Shown in pieces: positions 32,501 through 42,663 of a stretch of 64,000 nucleotides of DNA. This DNA comes from Effrenium voratum. Taxonomy: Eukaryota; Sar; Dinophyceae; Suessiales; Symbiodiniaceae. The stretch is taken from contig CAUJNA010002902.1 in NCBI GenBank assembly GCA_963377175.1, positions 18,501 to 82,500 of the forward strand, written 5' to 3'. The notes under the pieces are model-generated. The model worked only from the letters and a program-made list of their open reading frames with translations. It was not told the origin of the DNA and searched no databases. Each line of letters starts with the position of its first letter. Position 1 is the stretch's first letter. The translations under genes and the position numbers were made by a program.

Positions 32501-35500
32501 AGATGCTGCACAGAGTGAGGCAGAAATGATGCAAAGAACAGCAACTGCGAATCTTAGCAAGTTGCAGAGCGCGCTCGCGCGCGTGGAGCCGTTCGGCGAG
32601 GGATGAGGAAAAGACATGTGCGTCCGGCTCGCAGATCTGGGCTTCGGCACTCGATTCGGATTCGTTGTCTATTCTGCAAGGCTTTGAGCAGTCTGCAAAT
32701 GCATTTGACCGAGGTTCTGGCAGGCAAGTTGAAGCCCAATCTGGGGCGATTTGACAATCCGCCAGATTGGCAGGCAGGCATTTGCCGGGGTTTGTTGCTT
32801 GCAGCTCGCAGATGTGCCAGGAAATCATCCAACACTTTAGAGGGAGCGAGCTGCAAGCGTGCGCGAACTTGCCAAGAGGAATCAATGTCAGGAAAACTGG
32901 CTTTCGAGCGAGGTACATCAAAGGCATGCTTGAAGACAGACTAAAGGCGATGATCAAGCCTCAGTATTTTTGGCAGCATTAATGCACTCAGCAGCTGAAC
33001 CCGTGTTCTTGATTTTGCTTTCTGTATTTTTCTCTAGAGAGGGGGACATCCATACCAATACAGTTCTTCTTGCTTTGTATCAGAATTCTATCATGCGGCG
33101 ATTAGTTGAAGTTGCCCCAACGCGAGCTGCGACTTGACTTGCGCATGGAAAGATTGTACAACCGGATCGTCTGCCTAGGTATGTCGACAAGTTGCCCAAG
33201 CAAATTGCTGGCACAGTGGACGCTATTCTCAGTCAGAAAGATGCCAAGAAGCAGAAGGACCTTTCACTTGCCTGCCTCCAGTGGCCGAAAGAGGGTCAGG
33301 CAAAGCTTATCAGTTTTATTCAACCAGTGGAGGTATAGGGGTGGGCGTGGGGGGTGGCTGTTGGAGTGGGGTGGTACTCTGCAGCGTGCGTTTGTTGCTT
33401 GTACCAACTAGCGCAATAATCCAGTGAGGGTTCGGCAAATCTAGACTGCCAGGACAGGTTCTGCACTGACCTGGAACTGAATCACTTGCAGGACCATGGG
33501 GCATGTGTTTTGGTTTTGTTTCCCCCTTCATGAATCCAAAGGGAGAGCAATCAGTTTAAGGGGTTCCAACCGATTGGGACACTGGCAAATTCTGCTAGGC
33601 CCACTTTTGTGCTGGTGCTTAGTAGGGAATGTGGGAATGAGCCTAGGGATTCTCTTAAAGGAAACCATACGTTGGGTGGTTTAGTTCGGGGTCATTCCAT
33701 AGCTCTCATTCCCTGCATCACGCACCAGCGAGCTTTAGGACCGCGAGATCAAAAATCTCTCCGGTGGGGAGCTCCAGCGCTTTGCCATTGCAGGCGTCTT
33801 CCGTGGCTCGTTTTTCCGGCGGTGTCTCATGTGCATGTGCTTTGAGCACCGCGCGCCCAAAACCACGCAAGTTTGGTGGTAGGGAGTTGTGGAACCTGGT
33901 TGTTATGGTTATAGTAAGGCCTATACCAACCCTTATAATCGTCTTGGTCCTGCAAAGAACCAAAAGTCGATGAGCTTATGAGCACTCAACGGATGCTTCG
34001 TGTAACGCAGCTTTGCCCGGCAGTTCTTTGCGTTCAAGATGCGCAAGTTTACATGTTCGACGAGCGCCGAGCCAAGATGGTAGCAATGAGTGATGCTTCC
34101 ACTCACACCATGACCTAGCATGACCTAGCATCACTGATACATTACTCCGCTCACCAGAGGCCTTCCTCCTATCTTGACGTGAAGCAGCGCATTGCCGCGG
34201 CGCAGGCCGCTGAGTTTCTGAGAGTTGACGGCTCGAAAATTCCCGGCTCAGACCATCCGAAGCTTGCAAACGGTGGACAACTACATTGTTGTCGTTGAGC
34301 TCGCAGCCCAGACATTGGAGACTTGAAGACTTTTCCGGGACGGAGAGATGGCTGGGACCCTGAAGCTCAGGCACGATCTTGCTGTTTTGGACTACCTCTC
34401 AGACTTCATTTGTTGCTTGTGGCTTTGGCATGGATTGCAGAACGCCAGTCGGTTTGCAATTTTCTGCATTGGCCAGGTGGGGCTCTGCTGGCGCATATGG
34501 CGTTGTGACCATGCCTTTCAGCGTTCGAGAAGGCGGCTTCTTTCTTGCTGCGCTTGAACAATTATTGCTACATGATGGCCAGGCATCAACATTTTCCTAG
34601 ATGGCTTCATCCCAACTGCTCCTTGGCAGCCAACTTGCCAGCTTGACTCTTGGGCCATTGGGCTGCACTTCAGGAGAATCTTAGATTTCGAGAGGCGCTC
34701 AGTGCGGGAGCATTCAGATCACTGCCCAGTGGCAAAGGAGCATTGGAGAGCTGGGCCTGGCAGGTGTCCTTGTCCTTCAAGGTGAGTGAAGACTTGGACC
34801 CATCCAAACTAGACAGGATGAACACCACCGAGTGCGACCCTCGAGTGTGGTGTTTGACAGGTGTGAATGCTTTCTGTGCGTTTCAGTTACCCGAACATGT
34901 CCAAGCTGATGGGCGAGTTCAGACTGGACATCACCGCCGGGGTTTTCAGTTTGGAGTGTGATGCTCCACTTGGAATAACGTTGGAAGAGGGAAGCAAAAC
35001 CCCCTTCGAGCAAGACGAAAGTCGCGCCTGAGGCGGGGAACTTCGCGTCCTCGGAGATCTTGGTGCTTTTGGGTCAGAACGGCTGTGGCAAGGTGGGCCG
35101 CCATCGCATGGCATGGCAAGCGGTGCAGCGCTTGCAACAGCCACTGTGCAGACCACATTCATTCGGATGCTGGCGGGCCTGTTGAAGCCGGATGACGTGA
35201 AGGAAGGCCTGGCCAACGGTGCCATGGGCTTTTCAAAACCCAATTCGGTTAGCCCCCAGTGAACATCCCAATCCAACCGCTAAAATAGGTTCTAAACTGG
35301 GTGGTGAATTCACCTAACCCAAAATGGGATCCCATTGGTTTTCACCCACAGCCATGCGAGGGACAAATCCATCCGGCTCAAAACACGTATGCGACCGTCA
35401 GGCGACGAAGTGCCAGAGCTGAATGCTCCTTGCACTGATATCATTTGGGTATGGGTCAAACAACCGGTACCAAAATGGAACCCTGGTAAGTGGAAACATG

Positions 35501-37990
35501 GACCAAAACCTGCGCAATTCCTCCTGTTTAATTTCGAGCCACACGTATGGGTCAAAATTTAGCCACCAGGATATGGGTAGCAAGTTTTGTCCTCGGCTCC
35601 ATGTTCCAGGCTTCCATTTTGGGTACCTGTTTTTGACCCACAACCCTTTGCGGATTTTCTATTGACTAAGGAGTGCTGCGCACATTTCGCACTCGCCAAG
35701 GTTTCTTACAAGCCACAGACCATCAGCGCCAAGTTTGAAGGGACGGTCAAGGAGAAGTTGCAACCATGCAGGTTGTTCGTTCCCCTGTTGCTTGACAGAT
35801 GGCAAGAGTTCCCTGCCACTGCGCATCCTATGGGACAGGTGGTGTTTGGGGCGATTGGCTGTTACGGACATGAGCAACTAGAACTAAGAGAAAACATGGT
35901 AGTCCATGTTAAGTTTGTGAGGGCTTAGGGGATTCACCTACCTCACCCCACAGATCGGACCCACCCAATTTTCCTGCGCCCGAGGGGAGCAGATATATTT
36001 GTCTGCACTGCTCACATCTTTGCTGCAATCATGACACGCGTTCACAGTCTGTTATGATTGATTGCTTCCTTCCGAATGAGAAAGTTTGCAGGCACCTCAT
36101 CCAGCCCATTTGCTTCAGGATTTTCTTTTGTTTTGTTGCGTTTTTGGTTGGCAGCTCGACAGGGAGGCTTTTCTTTTGTCGCAGGATTTAGTGAGTTTAG
36201 CGGCTGTTGGTGACTTCTCGCAGTAAATATGCAAGGACTCCAGAGACCCCTTTCAACCTACGTTGCACGCCTCAATTTGATGGACATGGAAGTCATGACT
36301 TTGTCGGTTGCAGACTCGATGAAAAATGACAGATCCCAGATTTCATGAGCATTGGAGAACACGCCGGAGCATGCCGCCCGAAGGGCGGCAGAGCCCCTGT
36401 AGGGACCGACATTCCACAGTAGTCAAGCTTCGGGGATTCCATCACATGTTTTATTTGACGCGTACCGTGGGGATCTACCGGGGGTGAATCGCAGGATCTT
36501 TTCTTGATGAAGATTCGAGACGCGCGAAGGACTTAGAAAGGGCACTCTGCCTACATGGCTGCATCTTTGCCGTGCTCAGCTGTTCTTGACCATTCGGGCT
36601 GCTGTACGCATTTTTGGATCAAGGTTTCTGCATCCGCAGTTCCAATCTGACGTCACCAAGCCCATGCTCATTGATCAGATTGCGGATCACGAGGCGGGAC
36701 ACAGGATAGCTTGAAGGTGTATGCATCGCGTGCATTGTTGTTGTCCTTGATGGCATTCCGTAAAGGAAATCCCCACTCCCCTAATTCAGGGAGGCTGGTA
36801 AGCATATTCAACCAGCCGAGACGTCCGAGAAGGGAAGTGTCCTTCCAGCTCCGAGGTCCAGACATTGAGTGGTGGAGAGCTTCAGAGAGTCGACGCCTTG
36901 GCAATCGCAGATTGCACGCGCTGCGAGAGTGCAGTTGGGTCGCTGCTTAAAGTGCCGAGGTTGCCCTGGTGTTGTCTTTGGGAAAGCCAGCCTGATGCTC
37001 AGTGTGGCTGGCTTTTGATTTCGAGCCGTAAGAATAAGTTCCGATCACGGTGAAGGAATTTCAATATTGTTGGAGGGTTCTACTCAACAGATCTTTGCCT
37101 TTTCAGGGGTTCATGTATCATGCGGGTTGCTAGGGGGGATCAAGGCCGGTGCCAAATCAAGTTCTGTACTGTGGGGGAAGAGCCTCCGGCCTTGTCCGAG
37201 GCGGACATTTATCTGATCGATGAACCATCTGCATACTTGGATGTTGAGCAGCGTGTTGTTGCAGCTCGAGTGATGAAGAGGCGCAGGAAACAAAAAGGCA
37301 CCTCACCTTGCCTCTGGCGCTCTGCAGATTCATCTTGCACGCGAAGAAGACAGCCTTCATTGTGGAGCACGACTTCATCATGGCCACGTGCGCACTTTCG
37401 TCATCTCGTGCCCATTGATTTCCATTGTTCCCGTGTGAGCCGATGAGGTACCTTGCGGATCGTGTCATTGTCTACGATGGTAGGCTCCGGCTTCGTGCTG
37501 TGGTGCCGTGTACCTGGGTTTGCACTGCCAGGCCTGGCATTCACTGCACGGCATCTGCCCCCATGTCCCTGCTGGAGGCTGGCATGAGCCCACAAGAGAC
37601 TTCTTGTCAGCCAGTTCGCAGGGCATGAACAAGTTCTTGGCCCAGCTGGAGATCACTTTCCGCCATGCGCTCATAGGGACCACTGCCCTCCCATGCTGCG
37701 ACTTCTGGGAATGGGTCAAACTAAACCATCAGCGGACAGCAGGTTTTAGTCTACTTGCCTATTTTTTCACCCACAGCTCCCCCCCTGCGCTAACTTCTTA
37801 TCGAAGCACGCCAGGCCGCGACCCCACCAATTACAGACCGCGCATCAATAAAGCTGAGTCCGTCAAGGTTCGGACGGATCATTCAGTCCCGTGCAGATTA
37901 TGCATCCCCCCCCCACCTTCGGCGTTGGTGTGTTTTGTGCAGGATCGCGAGCAAAAGCACGCTGGAAGCTACTTTGTGCTGGAGGAATAG
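29521..37990 (+). CDS. ABCE1: ABCE1 / RLI1 ribosome-recycling ATPase, 37 exons, complete
   Basis: ABCE1 is the iron-sulfur ABC ATPase that splits ribosomes after termination and assists initiation in the cytosol. Joining 37 short exons gives 1848 bases, exactly 616 codons with the stop, close to the roughly 600 residues usual for the family. The order is complete: two 4Fe-4S motifs (C-x4-C-x3-C-x3-CP and C-x2-C-x2-C-x3-CP), Walker [10 protein letters not shown], signature LSGGELQR, Walker B with [16 protein letters not shown] switch, then second Walker [31 protein letters not shown] and a C-terminal NYRPRINK. The start at 29521 gives [20 protein letters not shown], about ten residues longer at the front than usual. 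Donors are GC (20), GT (10), GA (5) and one unclear; all acceptors are AG. Intron 8 holds a whole CWC2 gene. The stop is 37988-37990. No inactivating change was seen. Confidence 0.93.
29985..30055. repeat. Introner-like repeat, family D (weak)
   Basis: Inside ABCE1 intron 4: CCCCCCAAACCGTTGGCTTC, then CTTTGGGTTTCCCTCGAACT and CAGGGGTGGG. A similar motif order is seen at 20762-20822 (CCTCCAAAATGGCGGGTTTC, then TTTTGGTTTCCCTTTAAAGC) and 24585-24640. The similarity is short and less sure than for families A-C. Confidence 0.35.
30605..30760. repeat. MITE/introner-like repeat, family B, copy 2 (reversed)
   Basis: Lies wholly in ABCE1 intron 7 (30563-30831). It has GGCCGTGGGTCAAAACCAAT at one end and GACCCATGGCCATG at the other, with GCACCACCCGTTTTAGTCTA and GGGATGTTCACTGGG inside, which is the reverse complement of the copy at 25720-25835. 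Confidence 0.75.
31626..32606 (+). CDS. CWC2: CWC2-type pre-mRNA splicing factor (CCCH finger plus RRM), intronless
   Basis: CWC2 (related to RBM22) is a spliceosome protein that contacts U6 and the pre-mRNA near the catalytic centre. From ATG 31626 the frame gives 326 residues: PARIQV and [12 protein letters not shown] (Torus-like start), KDSGWTQAD, a CCCH finger [19 protein letters not shown] (C-x7-C-x5-C-x3-H), [19 protein letters not shown], then an RRM with LFVGDL (RNP2) and KAIGFVRY (RNP1), [10 protein letters not shown] and [17 protein letters not shown], and a helical tail ending at 32606. The same frame is open upstream to ATG 31263, but that part lacks family features and 31349-31500 looks like an unspliced intron (GTGCGATTG to GTGCAG). 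It lies inside ABCE1 intron 8, same strand. Having no introns in the core suggests a retrogene. Alternative: the true 5' exon lies further upstream. Confidence 0.85.
   Translation: MKTPARIQVPYNPEVPQYVEGHEDFNVWFGKYLSDRRNPRDKDRNQAGTTCDPDKDSGWTQADQPASGSPGFCLFFARGSCGFGHKCRYFHHVPTVLDMASGDEAHDIFGRERYSQHRDDMGGVGSFNDSCCTLFVGDLIFDRTASDAVESVQREMEDKFRLWGEVEDVRLVPSKAIGFVRYTWRCNAEFAKEAMNGQKLGLSKCILVNWARDDPRPDAKKRKINETRQQVEAALQNKAAGLGWTKPEIAAINTKAKPEKVGATGPYPDTDAQFKIRQSQLAFEGVVQQCAQDAAQSEAEMMQRTATANLSKLQSALARVEPFGEG
32714..34617 (+). other. ABCE1: ABCE1 exons 9-20 (rest of first ATPase domain and hinge)
   Basis: Exons: 32714-32773, 32821-32858, 32913-32963, 33179-33257, 33453-33491, 33739-33793, 34024-34063, 34160-34205, 34252-34298, 34371-34418, 34477-34532 and 34583-34617. 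Donors in order are GC, GT, GT, GA, GA, GC, GC, GC, GC, GT, GC, GC. Key products are [150 protein letters not shown] and DGFIPT. Intron 9 is 47 bp and intron 16 is 46 bp. Confidence 0.88.
33622..33738. repeat. Introner-like repeat, family A, copy 3
   Basis: Makes up the 3' half of ABCE1 intron 13 and ends at its acceptor. It has GTAGGGAATGTGGGAATGA, then GGGGTCATTCCATAGC, CATTCCCTGCATCACGCACC and AGCGAGCTTTAG. The tail CACCAGC(A/G)AGC(C/T)TT(C/T)AG is shared with the copy at 23738 and supplies the splice acceptor in both. Confidence 0.7.
35225..35355. repeat. MITE/introner-like repeat, family B, copy 3
   Basis: At the start of ABCE1 intron 25. It has CCATGGGCTTTTCAAAACCC, AGTGAACATCCCAATCC, GGGTGGTGAATTC and CATTGGTTTTCACCCACAGC in the same order as the copy at 25720-25835. 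The intron donor lies within a few bases of the element's left end. Confidence 0.65.
35445..35648. repeat. Introner-like repeat, family C, copy 1
   Basis: Later in the same intron 25: ATGGGTCAAACAACCGGTAC, ATGGGTCAAAATTTAGCCAC, then TTCCATTTTGGGTACCTG and TTTTTGACCCACAA. The ends form an inverted repeat (TATGGGTCAAA and TTTGACCCA). Relatives are at 37709-37778 and 57694-57792. Confidence 0.6.
37709..37778. repeat. Introner-like repeat, family C, copy 2 (short)
   Basis: In ABCE1 intron 35: GGAATGGGTCAAACTAAACC, then AGCAGGTTTTAGTCTACTTG and TTTCACCCACAGC. A shortened form of the family C element. Confidence 0.55.
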
Positions 37991-39400
37991 ATGCTGCTCC
38001 AAGCAGAGAGGCAGAGTGTGTCCCTCAAACTCAGAGACAACATGGCTACAGTTTTGACGAAACCCTCGGTCTTGCTTCGGGCCTTACTGTACATCTCTGC
38101 TGGCCAGCTAATCACGAAAGGTAGCGATAGCTAACCTGGAGTTCTTTCTTGCTTTAGCAAGTGTAGAGGCAGCAACTTCCGCTGTGATTTATCAGCTATT
38201 TGGGGGGGGGGGGGGCGAATGGCGCTTCAGCATGAAAGATTGATCACTAATTGAAAACGGCTCGCTCCCCACCACCCGGTCCGCGTTTGGACCGGCTTTT
38301 TCAGAGTCAAAGTGTTGGGGAAAGGGGCGTGGGAACGTGTTCAAAATGAATCCAGAGGCGAGATGGTTGTTCAAAATCTTCCGCGCGATAGCTATTGGCT
38401 TCCTAGTTGGCTCTTCTTTAATGGGGAACCCATGGCATAGAAAGGCTGAAGAGCATAACTGCTCCGAAAACTGGACAGGCGGGGAATCGCTGGCATACAA
38501 AGTCTAGAGTCTAAAGAGCACAAGCTTGTGCGCAAAAACCGCAAAAACCGGACAGGTGGGGAACCGGCGGCATAGAAAGGCTGAAGAGCACAAGTGCTCG
38601 AGAGCCGGACAGGGGAATGCATGGCAGAGATCGGCTAAAGAACGCAACAATGCAGTAAACCTGTTCCTTTAAGAAGTTAGACCCCAGGTGAACAAATTGC
38701 GCATCTGGTGTTTGCACAGAGGTTGGCTCAGTGAGGTGTCCCTCAAGGCATGGTATAGCTTAAACACTACCAGTCGCCGCAATTTGGAAGACAGATTTAG
38801 TTGTTATTGCTCTAGTCCACCTTCCCCTCGTGCCGCTCATGTCGCGCAGGCAAGGGTCTGGCAAGCCCAGCGAAAGCGCCGGGGCTTACGGGTGAGTGCC
38901 GCCCACAGGCACGCAACGCAGGTCAGGCACAATGGTCAGCATTGAGAGCAAATGAAAATAGTTCTACCCATACTTGCGCATTAGATCTCAACGCCGCGTG
39001 TGAAATGCAGCAGTCTCATGCTGGTGCAAGCAGAAAGCGTACACTGATGCTGCTCGCATCAGTCAATAGGTTTGCACCTCGCTCGTGAGATCTTTTGAGC
39101 TTGCACACGTGAGGAATGTCGGTTTCGGCTTTTGACTTTGGAGTCAGGACAGAACCCTCGCACGATTGCAAGGGTCATGGATTGTACAGGAACGATAATT
39201 CTTCATTAAAGGTGCTGATTCTCAATCAATATTTCACTTCTCTGATTCAGAATCAGAGCTCTGACGTTTCCCGAAACACCAGGCCTTTCTATAGAAGGGC
39301 TTTCCACATAAAGAGGAGTGCTTGCCGCGCCAAGACACATGGGCATCATCAACTTACGGTGGCTTTTCAAATTCTCGACTTCCGGATGGCCCGAATTTAT
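37991..39400. other. Intergenic DNA downstream of ABCE1, with a 70-75 bp tandem repeat
   Basis: No gene is supported. A C/G run lies at 38203-38216. At about 38425-38640 there are three imperfect copies of a unit with CCGGACAGG(T/C)GGGGAA, GGCATA(G/C)AAAG and CTGAAGAGCA(C/T)AA. Open frames over it are repeat translations. Confidence 0.5.
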
Positions 39401-40039
39401 ATATTGTAGGAACCGTTTGAACTATATATACATAGCATTACATAGCTCTTTGTTAGCCGATATATAATTAATAATCTGGATTTAATAACATAATTTTTTA
39501 TAAATATAATTTAGATTTTCGATATTAATATTATAGATTTTTCGGTTTATTTTGTTATATATATATATTTTATACAAACTATTTTTTTTTTATTTTTTTT
39601 TTTTAAATTTATTTATTTTATAAAAGAAACTTTTGAGGATATTTTGGAAAATTGGGTTATGTTTGGAAGATGTAATTGTTTTTATTTTTTATGATTTATT
39701 TTGAAAAATTGTTTGGGGTATTTTGGTTATGATTTGGAATATATAAGAATTTTATTTTTGGTAGAGATTATTTTTGAGAATTTTTTTATTTTTTGAATAT
39801 TATTATTGAAATATGGTTTGGATTTTGAATAGAATTATTATGGTATTTAAATTATTTATTTATAATTATTTTGGTTGAATTTTAGGATTTTTATTATTTT
39901 ATTTAGATAATATATTTTTTTTTATTTATTTGGGTTATGGGATTAAGAGGTTTTTCTTTATTTTTGTGATATGAGGGAATTTCTTTTTATATGAAGAAAC
40001 TATTTTTTGGGAAACCTTTTTCGTTATTAGTTTGGTTTT

Positions 40040-40440
40040 TAATGCATTTCGTAATTTATGCTTGGAGAATGATAACTATTTTAGATATAAAAATTATATA
40101 TTTTTTGATATATATAATAAAATATGTTGGTGTTTGAATTGCAAAAAACAAAATATTGGCGCGGACTCTATAAGATTTATTCTGTTTTTGGTATATTTAC
40201 CTCGGCCTGGATTTTGGCCCTTGAGAATTTGGTTTATGCGATGTTTTGGGAAGAATGCGCTCTAGTCTCGATTTATGGGTTATTCTTGATGATTGCTTTT
40301 GTTCTTTTAGCACCCGCCTCAATTTACTTTTAATTACTGATTTGGATTGGTGATTTGGGAATTAAATTTTTGAAATTAAATAGGAAAACAATTCTTTAAC
40401 ACGATTTAGCTTATTAATCCAAAATATTAATTGGGGAAAA
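40040..40440. repeat. AT-island direct repeat, copy 1
   Basis: Shares with 41600-42070 the ordered motifs TTTTTGGTATAT, CGGCCTGGA(T/C), ATGCTTTGGGAAGAAT (or GATGTTTTGGGAAGAAT), GATTTGGGAATT and AAATTAAATAGGAAA. The two copies are diverged but colinear over about 400 bp. Confidence 0.7.
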
Positions 40441-40621
40441 CTGATATTGCGGAGGCTAACCTCTATGAATTGTCTAGGGCCCGCTCACGGAAACTGGAAG
40501 ATACCGCATATAGGTGCGTATGATACCCGAGAGCAAGAATATTATGTCTTAGATTATCTAAGTTGGATCGTTTTAAATCTGAATAATTTAGCGATAGATT
40601 ATTGATATATATTATTGGGAT

Positions 40622-40978
40622 ATGAAGCCCGAAAATTTCCTGGTCACTGCCTCGGCCTATTTTGGCTCAAAGGCTTATGGAGGAATAAGAAACCATTTTT
40701 TAGAGAGTCTCAAAATTGGAATCGAAGCCCTCCTTTTCGAGGTTTCCTTCTTTTGGTTTAGCTCCAAAAAGGATGTTATAAAAGGGTATCCAAGTAACAA
40801 GATTAAGGTTAATGACGAGATGGTGAAGCTGGCCGATATTGACTTAGTTCGAGAGATTCGAACGCATGATTTTCAGGTTAATCGAAATCGCATTGACTTG
40901 GCTTGCTATGGAACGAAAACACTGGTGAAGGACGTTTTCTGGGAGGATAGAAAACCAATTTATTTAGATATTCCATAG
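40622..40978 (+). CDS. Hypothetical 118-residue protein in the AT-rich island
   Basis: An open frame from ATG 40622 with normal-looking, non-repetitive protein sequence: MKPENFLVTASAYFGSKAYG, SLKIGIEALLFEVSFFWFSS, NDEMVKLADIDLVREIRTHD and GTKTLVKDVFWEDRKPIYLD. No family is recognised. It is more GC-rich than its surroundings, as coding DNA in an AT-rich genome tends to be. A DinoSL-like stretch lies inside its start (40656-40675) and another over its stop (40973-40988). Confidence 0.35.
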   Translation: MKPENFLVTASAYFGSKAYGGIRNHFLESLKIGIEALLFEVSFFWFSSKKDVIKGYPSNKIKVNDEMVKLADIDLVREIRTHDFQVNRNRIDLACYGTKTLVKDVFWEDRKPIYLDIP

Positions 40979-41599
40979 CCATTTTGGTTGATATATTGCG
41001 CCCCTCTTGCGAGTTTGGCGATATGAGAAGCTTTAAACCGCGGCCATAGATTTTTTTGAGGTTAATAATCTACGGGTTTGTTCTTACCTTGCTTAGGCGA
41101 TCGCCTTTTACAGACTATGTGTTTACACGTTGGTATCGGACGTTTGAGGCATTTTTTTGCTTTGTTTATCGTAATGCTTTAGGAAATATATTGAGACATT
41201 GCTGAGAAATTCCATCTATAACTCGCCTTTAAATTTTTGGGTCCCTAGTTTAATACAGACTGTAATCTTTCGAAATATTTTGCTTGGGTAGGTTCTAAGG
41301 CAAAGGTTCGAGGCTCATTTTGGTTGTCGTTCGAAACTGCGAGATTTATGCCGGTAGTATGACGGAACTATATATCCTTAGGAATAGTAACCAGAGAAAA
41401 TCAAACATATACTCCCCAAGATAGGGTAGGCCAGGGATGGGGCCTTATATGTTTTTCGATGACCCAATGTCCGTATTTCTGGATATGAACCATTATTTTA
41501 AAAAAAAATCATCTATATTCATTTGTATTACGATCCTACCCTGTACCAATACGCCCTAAGCGACACAAGCATCTTTTTCCAGGCGTATTTGAGAGCGAT

Positions 41600-42070
41600 T
41601 AGCCCGGGCCTCAGTGCATCTCGCGACTTGTGTTTGGAGAACGGCATGCATTTGGCATACGAACATTCTATATTTTTTAATATATAAATAAAATATTTTA
41701 GTCCCCGTTTTGCAAAAAATGTCTTGCCGATACGGGCTCCACAAAATTTATTCTATTTTTGGTATATCCATTACGGCCTGGACCTTGGCCCTGAGAGCTC
41801 GGCTCATACGATGCTTTGGGAAGAATACATGAAACTTCGTGATATCATGTCTTTGTGGACGCTCTGATTTCGGTTTATGGGCTATTTTTGACGGGTTGGA
41901 ATTTTTTGGAACTCTTTCTTATAATTACTTTCCGTTTTTTGGTAACCGCCTTAACTTATCCCCTAATTATTGGTTTGGATTGGTGATTTGGGAATTGAAC
42001 CCCTGGAATATATTGAAATTAAATAGGAAACCACCTTCTAAAATCCAAAACACCGATCCAAACAACCAAT
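41600..42070. repeat. AT-island direct repeat, copy 2 (with partial copy to 42250)
   Basis: Second copy of the block at 40040-40440. Its left part (GAGAGCGATTAGCCCGG, CTTTTTCCAGGCG at 41540-41680) is repeated again at 42110-42240, so the unit extends to about 550-600 bp and is present at least 2.3 times. Confidence 0.7.
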
Positions 42071-42429
42071 GTAAACCACCAATCCATGGCTGGTCTTTGG
42101 TATGACTTTATCGAGCGACCCTTAGCGACGTAGGCCTTTTTCCAGGCGCATCTGAGAGCGATTAGCCCGGCCCTTAATGCTTCGCGACCTGTATTTGAAG
42201 AATGATATACATTTTGCAAACGAAATTTAGGAAACTTATAATTATCCACCATTTTCTCGAAATATTCCGAGACCGTTTTTCGTCAAACACTTGCCCGGTC
42301 TGTCTGCCTATTGCTTCTTGTGTAAATATAATCATATATATTTATCTATCATTCTTAATTAGAATATTTTTTTATGTTATATTTTGATTGTGCTATTCTC
42401 CTATTAAGCGCTTCATCTCGCATACTACT

Positions 42430-42632
42430 AGCAAGGAACAACCCCCCACTAATATATTATAAATATATATAAATTATATATAATATTAAAATTATATTTC
42501 TATAATTTAATTTGATAAATATTAATTTTTATAATTTAAAATTCTATACTAATAATTTTAATATAATTTATAATATAATATTTTATTTTTATAATATAAT
42601 TTAATTTTATACTAATTAAAATTCATAGAATA

Positions 42633-42663
<31 letters not shown>

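Larger units (their letters stand above)
34674..37990 (+). other. ABCE1: ABCE1 exons 21-37 (second ATPase domain and C-terminus)
   Basis: Exons: 34674-34694, 34764-34831, 34887-34935, 35033-35092, 35152-35217, 35701-35751, 36495-36523, 36624-36693, 36856-36909, 36960-36989, 37201-37280, 37328-37387, 37448-37483, 37532-37577, 37622-37661, 37815-37867 and 37943-37990. Donors in order are GC, GT, GC, GT, unclear, GA, GC, GC, GA, GC, GC, GT, GC, GC, GC, GT. Products include [168 protein letters not shown] and SYFVLEE. Exon 21 is only 21 bp and intron 34 only 44 bp. The exon 25 end is uncertain by up to 18 bp. Confidence 0.87.

Noticed and set aside
36580..36623. Reading [15 protein letters not shown] as an ABCE1 exon with a seven-residue insert
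   Set aside because: The exon at 36495-36523 ([10 protein letters not shown]) matches the family better, restores exact length and leaves this stretch inside intron 27.
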